From the NCBI RefSeq assembly GCF_000732615.1, contig NZ_JPGL01000001.1:62001-126000 (forward strand): a DNA stretch of 64,000 bases. Direction: 5' to 3'. Numbering within the stretch: position 1 is the stretch's first letter; every line of letters begins with the position of its first letter. Shown here one piece after another: positions 62,093 to 64,000 of the stretch. A program made the translations under genes and the position numbers. The notes under the pieces were generated by a model. It was not told the origin of the DNA and ran no database searches. It saw nothing but the letters and a program-made list of their open reading frames with translations. Source of the DNA: Burkholderia paludis (GTDB lineage: Bacteria > Pseudomonadota > Gammaproteobacteria > Burkholderiales > Burkholderiaceae).

Positions 62093-64000
62093 ATGGAAAA
62101 CCACTATCCCGCCGGCCCGGCGGACGTACCCACCGGTTTTACGCGCCCCAGCCCTTCATACAAACGCAAGGCCTGGCTGGCGGTGGCCGGACTGATCACG
62201 TTCATCGTGCTGTACCTCGCGCTGACCGTCTGGTTCGCCTGGACAGGCGTCAGCCGGCTGCTGGCGCTCGGTGTGCATTGGAGTCCGCTCGACGTCCTGG
62301 TCTGCGCGTGCAGCCTGTTCCTGACCGTGTTCCTCATCAAGGCGCTGTTCTTCATCAAGAAGGGAGACTATGCGGGCGCGATCGAACTCGAGCGCGCGGA
62401 GCAGCCGGGCCTGTTCGCGTTCCTCGACCAGGTCGCGGACGATGCCGGCGCGCCGCGCCCGCACAAGGTGTTCGTGAGCGGGCGCGTCAATGCGGCGGTG
62501 TTCTACGATCTGTCGCTCGTCAACCTGGTTTTTCCTTCGCGCAAAAATCTGGAGATCGGCCTGGGGCTGGTCAACATGCTCAACCTGAGCGAATTCAAGG
62601 CGGTCTGCGCACACGAGTTCGGGCATTTTGCGCAACGCTCGATGGCGCTCGGCCGCTGGGTGTACACCACCCAGCAGATCGCCGCGCATATCGTCGGCAA
62701 GCGCGACGCGCTCGACGGCTTCCTGCGACAGTTGTCGCACTTCGACATTCGCGTCGCGTGGATCGGTTGGGGCTTGAGCCTCATCGTGTGGGCGCTGCGT
62801 TCGATCGTCGATACCGGATTCCGGCTGGTGATGATCGTTCAGCGAGCCCTGTCGCGTGAAATGGAGATGCAGGCCGACCTGGTGGCCGTGTCGCTCACCG
62901 GCAGCGATGCGCTGATCCACGCGCTGCACCGGTTGCAGGTAGCCGACGACGCCTGGGAGCGCGCCGTGGGCTTCGTACGCAGCGAGGCTGCCGCCGAACG
63001 CCCGCCGCGCGACGTCTTCGTCGTGCAGCAGGCCATCGCAACCCGGCTCGGGCAGATCTACAACGATCCGGCTTACGGGCAGCGGCCGCAGGTGCCCGTC
63101 ACCGATGCCGCGGCGTTCCGCGTCTTCAAGGCGGAACTCGCCCAGCCGCCTCGCATGTGGGCAACCCATCCGCAGAACCACGAGCGCGAAGAGAACGCGA
63201 AGCGGACCTACCTCGCATCGCCGGAAGACACGCGCAGCGCGTGGACGCTCTTCGAAGACGCGCCAGCCTTGCGCGAACGCATGACCCGCGAGGTGATCGG
63301 CGACACCGAACTTGCCGCGGTCGAACCGGACGTCACGTTGCAGCGCCTTGACGACCAGTTCGCGATCGAACCACTCAAGGCCCACTATCGCGGTATCTAT
63401 CTGGGCTTTCCGACGACGCGCCATGCCGCCCGTGCCGACGAGTTGTACGCCACGGTGCCGGCCAGCGGCACGCTCGATCCCGACACGCTCTATCCGGCTT
63501 CGATCAGCCAGGATCTGGAGGCGTTGCGCGCGCTGGACCACGAGCATGCACTACTGCGCTCGCTGCGAGACGGTGTATACACCGCCGCCGACGGCGTGAT
63601 CCGGCACCGCGGGCGCATCCTCAAGCACAGCGAACTGCAGCCGGCGATCGATTCGGTCGCAGCGGAGCGCACCGAGATCCGCGCACGCCTGGCCGCGCTG
63701 CTCAAGCAGGTGCGAAGCCTGCACCAGGCACACGCGGGCCAACTGTCGACACAATGGCAAGCCTATCTGAAGGGGCTGCTGCACGTCCTTCATTACGCAC
63801 ACCACGCCGAGGCCGAGCTGCGCGATGCGCAATCCGCCCTCGCCCGCAGCTGGCAACGCGTGAGCGCGAGCGGATCGGTCAACGCGCGCGGGATCAAGGT
63901 CGTGCTGGCCAGCGCGGAAACCGTACAGCACGCGCTCGTCGATGTGTTTGGCTCGACAGACGACGTCCAGCCTGGCGAGCGCGTGCTGGCCGAACTGGGC
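62093..64000 (+). CDS. M48-family membrane metallopeptidase (partial)
   Basis: The 3' end is cut by the window; 636 codons are visible. Two N-terminal transmembrane segments (about 28-50 and 66-90) precede a zinc peptidase domain with HEFGH (His174, Glu175, His178) and the third ligand in REMEMQADLVAV, both intact. One further hydrophobic stretch lies near 200-215. The region after about 350 is an extra helical extension not typical of HtpX. M48 membrane peptidases handle membrane-protein quality control. The gene is divergent from the SPFH/MoxR block and may belong to the same membrane-stress function. Confidence 0.9.
   Translation, partial: MENHYPAGPADVPTGFTRPSPSYKRKAWLAVAGLITFIVLYLALTVWFAWTGVSRLLALGVHWSPLDVLVCACSLFLTVFLIKALFFIKKGDYAGAIELERAEQPGLFAFLDQVADDAGAPRPHKVFVSGRVNAAVFYDLSLVNLVFPSRKNLEIGLGLVNMLNLSEFKAVCAHEFGHFAQRSMALGRWVYTTQQIAAHIVGKRDALDGFLRQLSHFDIRVAWIGWGLSLIVWALRSIVDTGFRLVMIVQRALSREMEMQADLVAVSLTGSDALIHALHRLQVADDAWERAVGFVRSEAAAERPPRDVFVVQQAIATRLGQIYNDPAYGQRPQVPVTDAAAFRVFKAELAQPPRMWATHPQNHEREENAKRTYLASPEDTRSAWTLFEDAPALRERMTREVIGDTELAAVEPDVTLQRLDDQFAIEPLKAHYRGIYLGFPTTRHAARADELYATVPASGTLDPDTLYPASISQDLEALRALDHEHALLRSLRDGVYTAADGVIRHRGRILKHSELQPAIDSVAAERTEIRARLAALLKQVRSLHQAHAGQLSTQWQAYLKGLLHVLHYAHHAEAELRDAQSALARSWQRVSASGSVNARGIKVVLASAETVQHALVDVFGSTDDVQPGERVLAELG

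Noticed and set aside
1..64000. CRISPR arrays, tRNA, rRNA, riboswitches and replication origins
   Set aside because: No regularly spaced direct repeats, no cloverleaf with TTCGA-type arm, no rRNA-like sequence and no DnaA/iteron clusters were seen on reading through the window.

Overview
The window is high-GC, tightly packed DNA with many 1-4 base gene overlaps. Gene content points to Burkholderia, most likely a Burkholderia cepacia complex species. The strongest clue is a Psl-like exopolysaccharide locus flanked by a sigma-54 activator and two Crp/Fnr regulators. This matches what I remember of the c-di-GMP-controlled Bep locus of B. cenocepacia (berA, berB, bep genes). All assignments come from reading the sequence; no database search was run.

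Layout. (1) 1-2075: a periplasmic gluconate-2-dehydrogenase-type oxidoreductase pair (flavoprotein cut by the window edge, Tat-exported small subunit) behind two strong palindromes. (2) 2674-5597: single genes for the RNA 2'-phosphotransferase KptA, a DUF3995 membrane protein, alanine dehydrogenase and a DksA/TraR-type zinc-finger protein. (3) 5890-13178: a minus-strand catabolic operon (ABC permease, ATPase, class III aminotransferase, CoA-transferase A and B, thiolase, binding protein) with a divergent LysR gene; the logic fits uptake and breakdown of a beta-amino acid. (4) 13226-17135: initiating sugar-phosphate transferase, then two divergent Crp/Fnr paralogues separated by 926 bases rich in palindromes, with a good sigma-54 promoter in front of the minus-strand paralogue. 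(5) 17306-23238: five overlapping plus-strand genes for a carrier protein, acyl-CoA-dehydrogenase-like flavoprotein, seryl-tRNA-synthetase-like amino acid:carrier-protein ligase, DUF1839 protein and GH2 beta-mannosidase-like protein. (6) 23285-24676: a sigma-54 activator. (7) 25961-42492: the polysaccharide genes in two convergent sets, plus strand (GNAT, ManC, two glycosyltransferases) and minus strand (Wza, a double alpha/beta hydrolase, glycosyltransferase, Wzx, Wzy, glycoside hydrolase, Wzc-like protein). (8) 43058-45541: DUF4865, a tiny hydrophobic protein, LysR and DUF2625. (9) 45542-51531: a visibly more AT-rich, loosely packed stretch with an orphan lipoprotein, GST, a GGCT-like protein, quinone oxidoreductase and LysR. 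(10) 51532-61154: a minus-strand block of SPFH/flotillin-like protein, SWIM, DUF5691, MoxR AAA+, DUF5682 and VWA proteins, resembling E. coli yehLMPQ. (11) 61319-61528: a dead IS3-family orfA fragment. (12) 62093 onward: an M48 peptidase cut by the window edge.

How it fits together. The sigma-54 activator probably drives the minus-strand Crp/Fnr gene from the promoter near 15601-15620, and that regulator in turn controls polysaccharide synthesis. ManC supplies GDP-mannose, the PslA/WcaJ-type transferase starts the repeat unit on undecaprenyl phosphate, the three glycosyltransferases extend it, Wzx/Wzy flip and polymerise it, and Wzc/Wza export it. The Wzc-like protein has lost its Walker A lysine. 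The carrier-protein aminoacylation operon lies between the regulators and looks like part of the same locus; what its activated amino acid is used for is the most interesting open question here.
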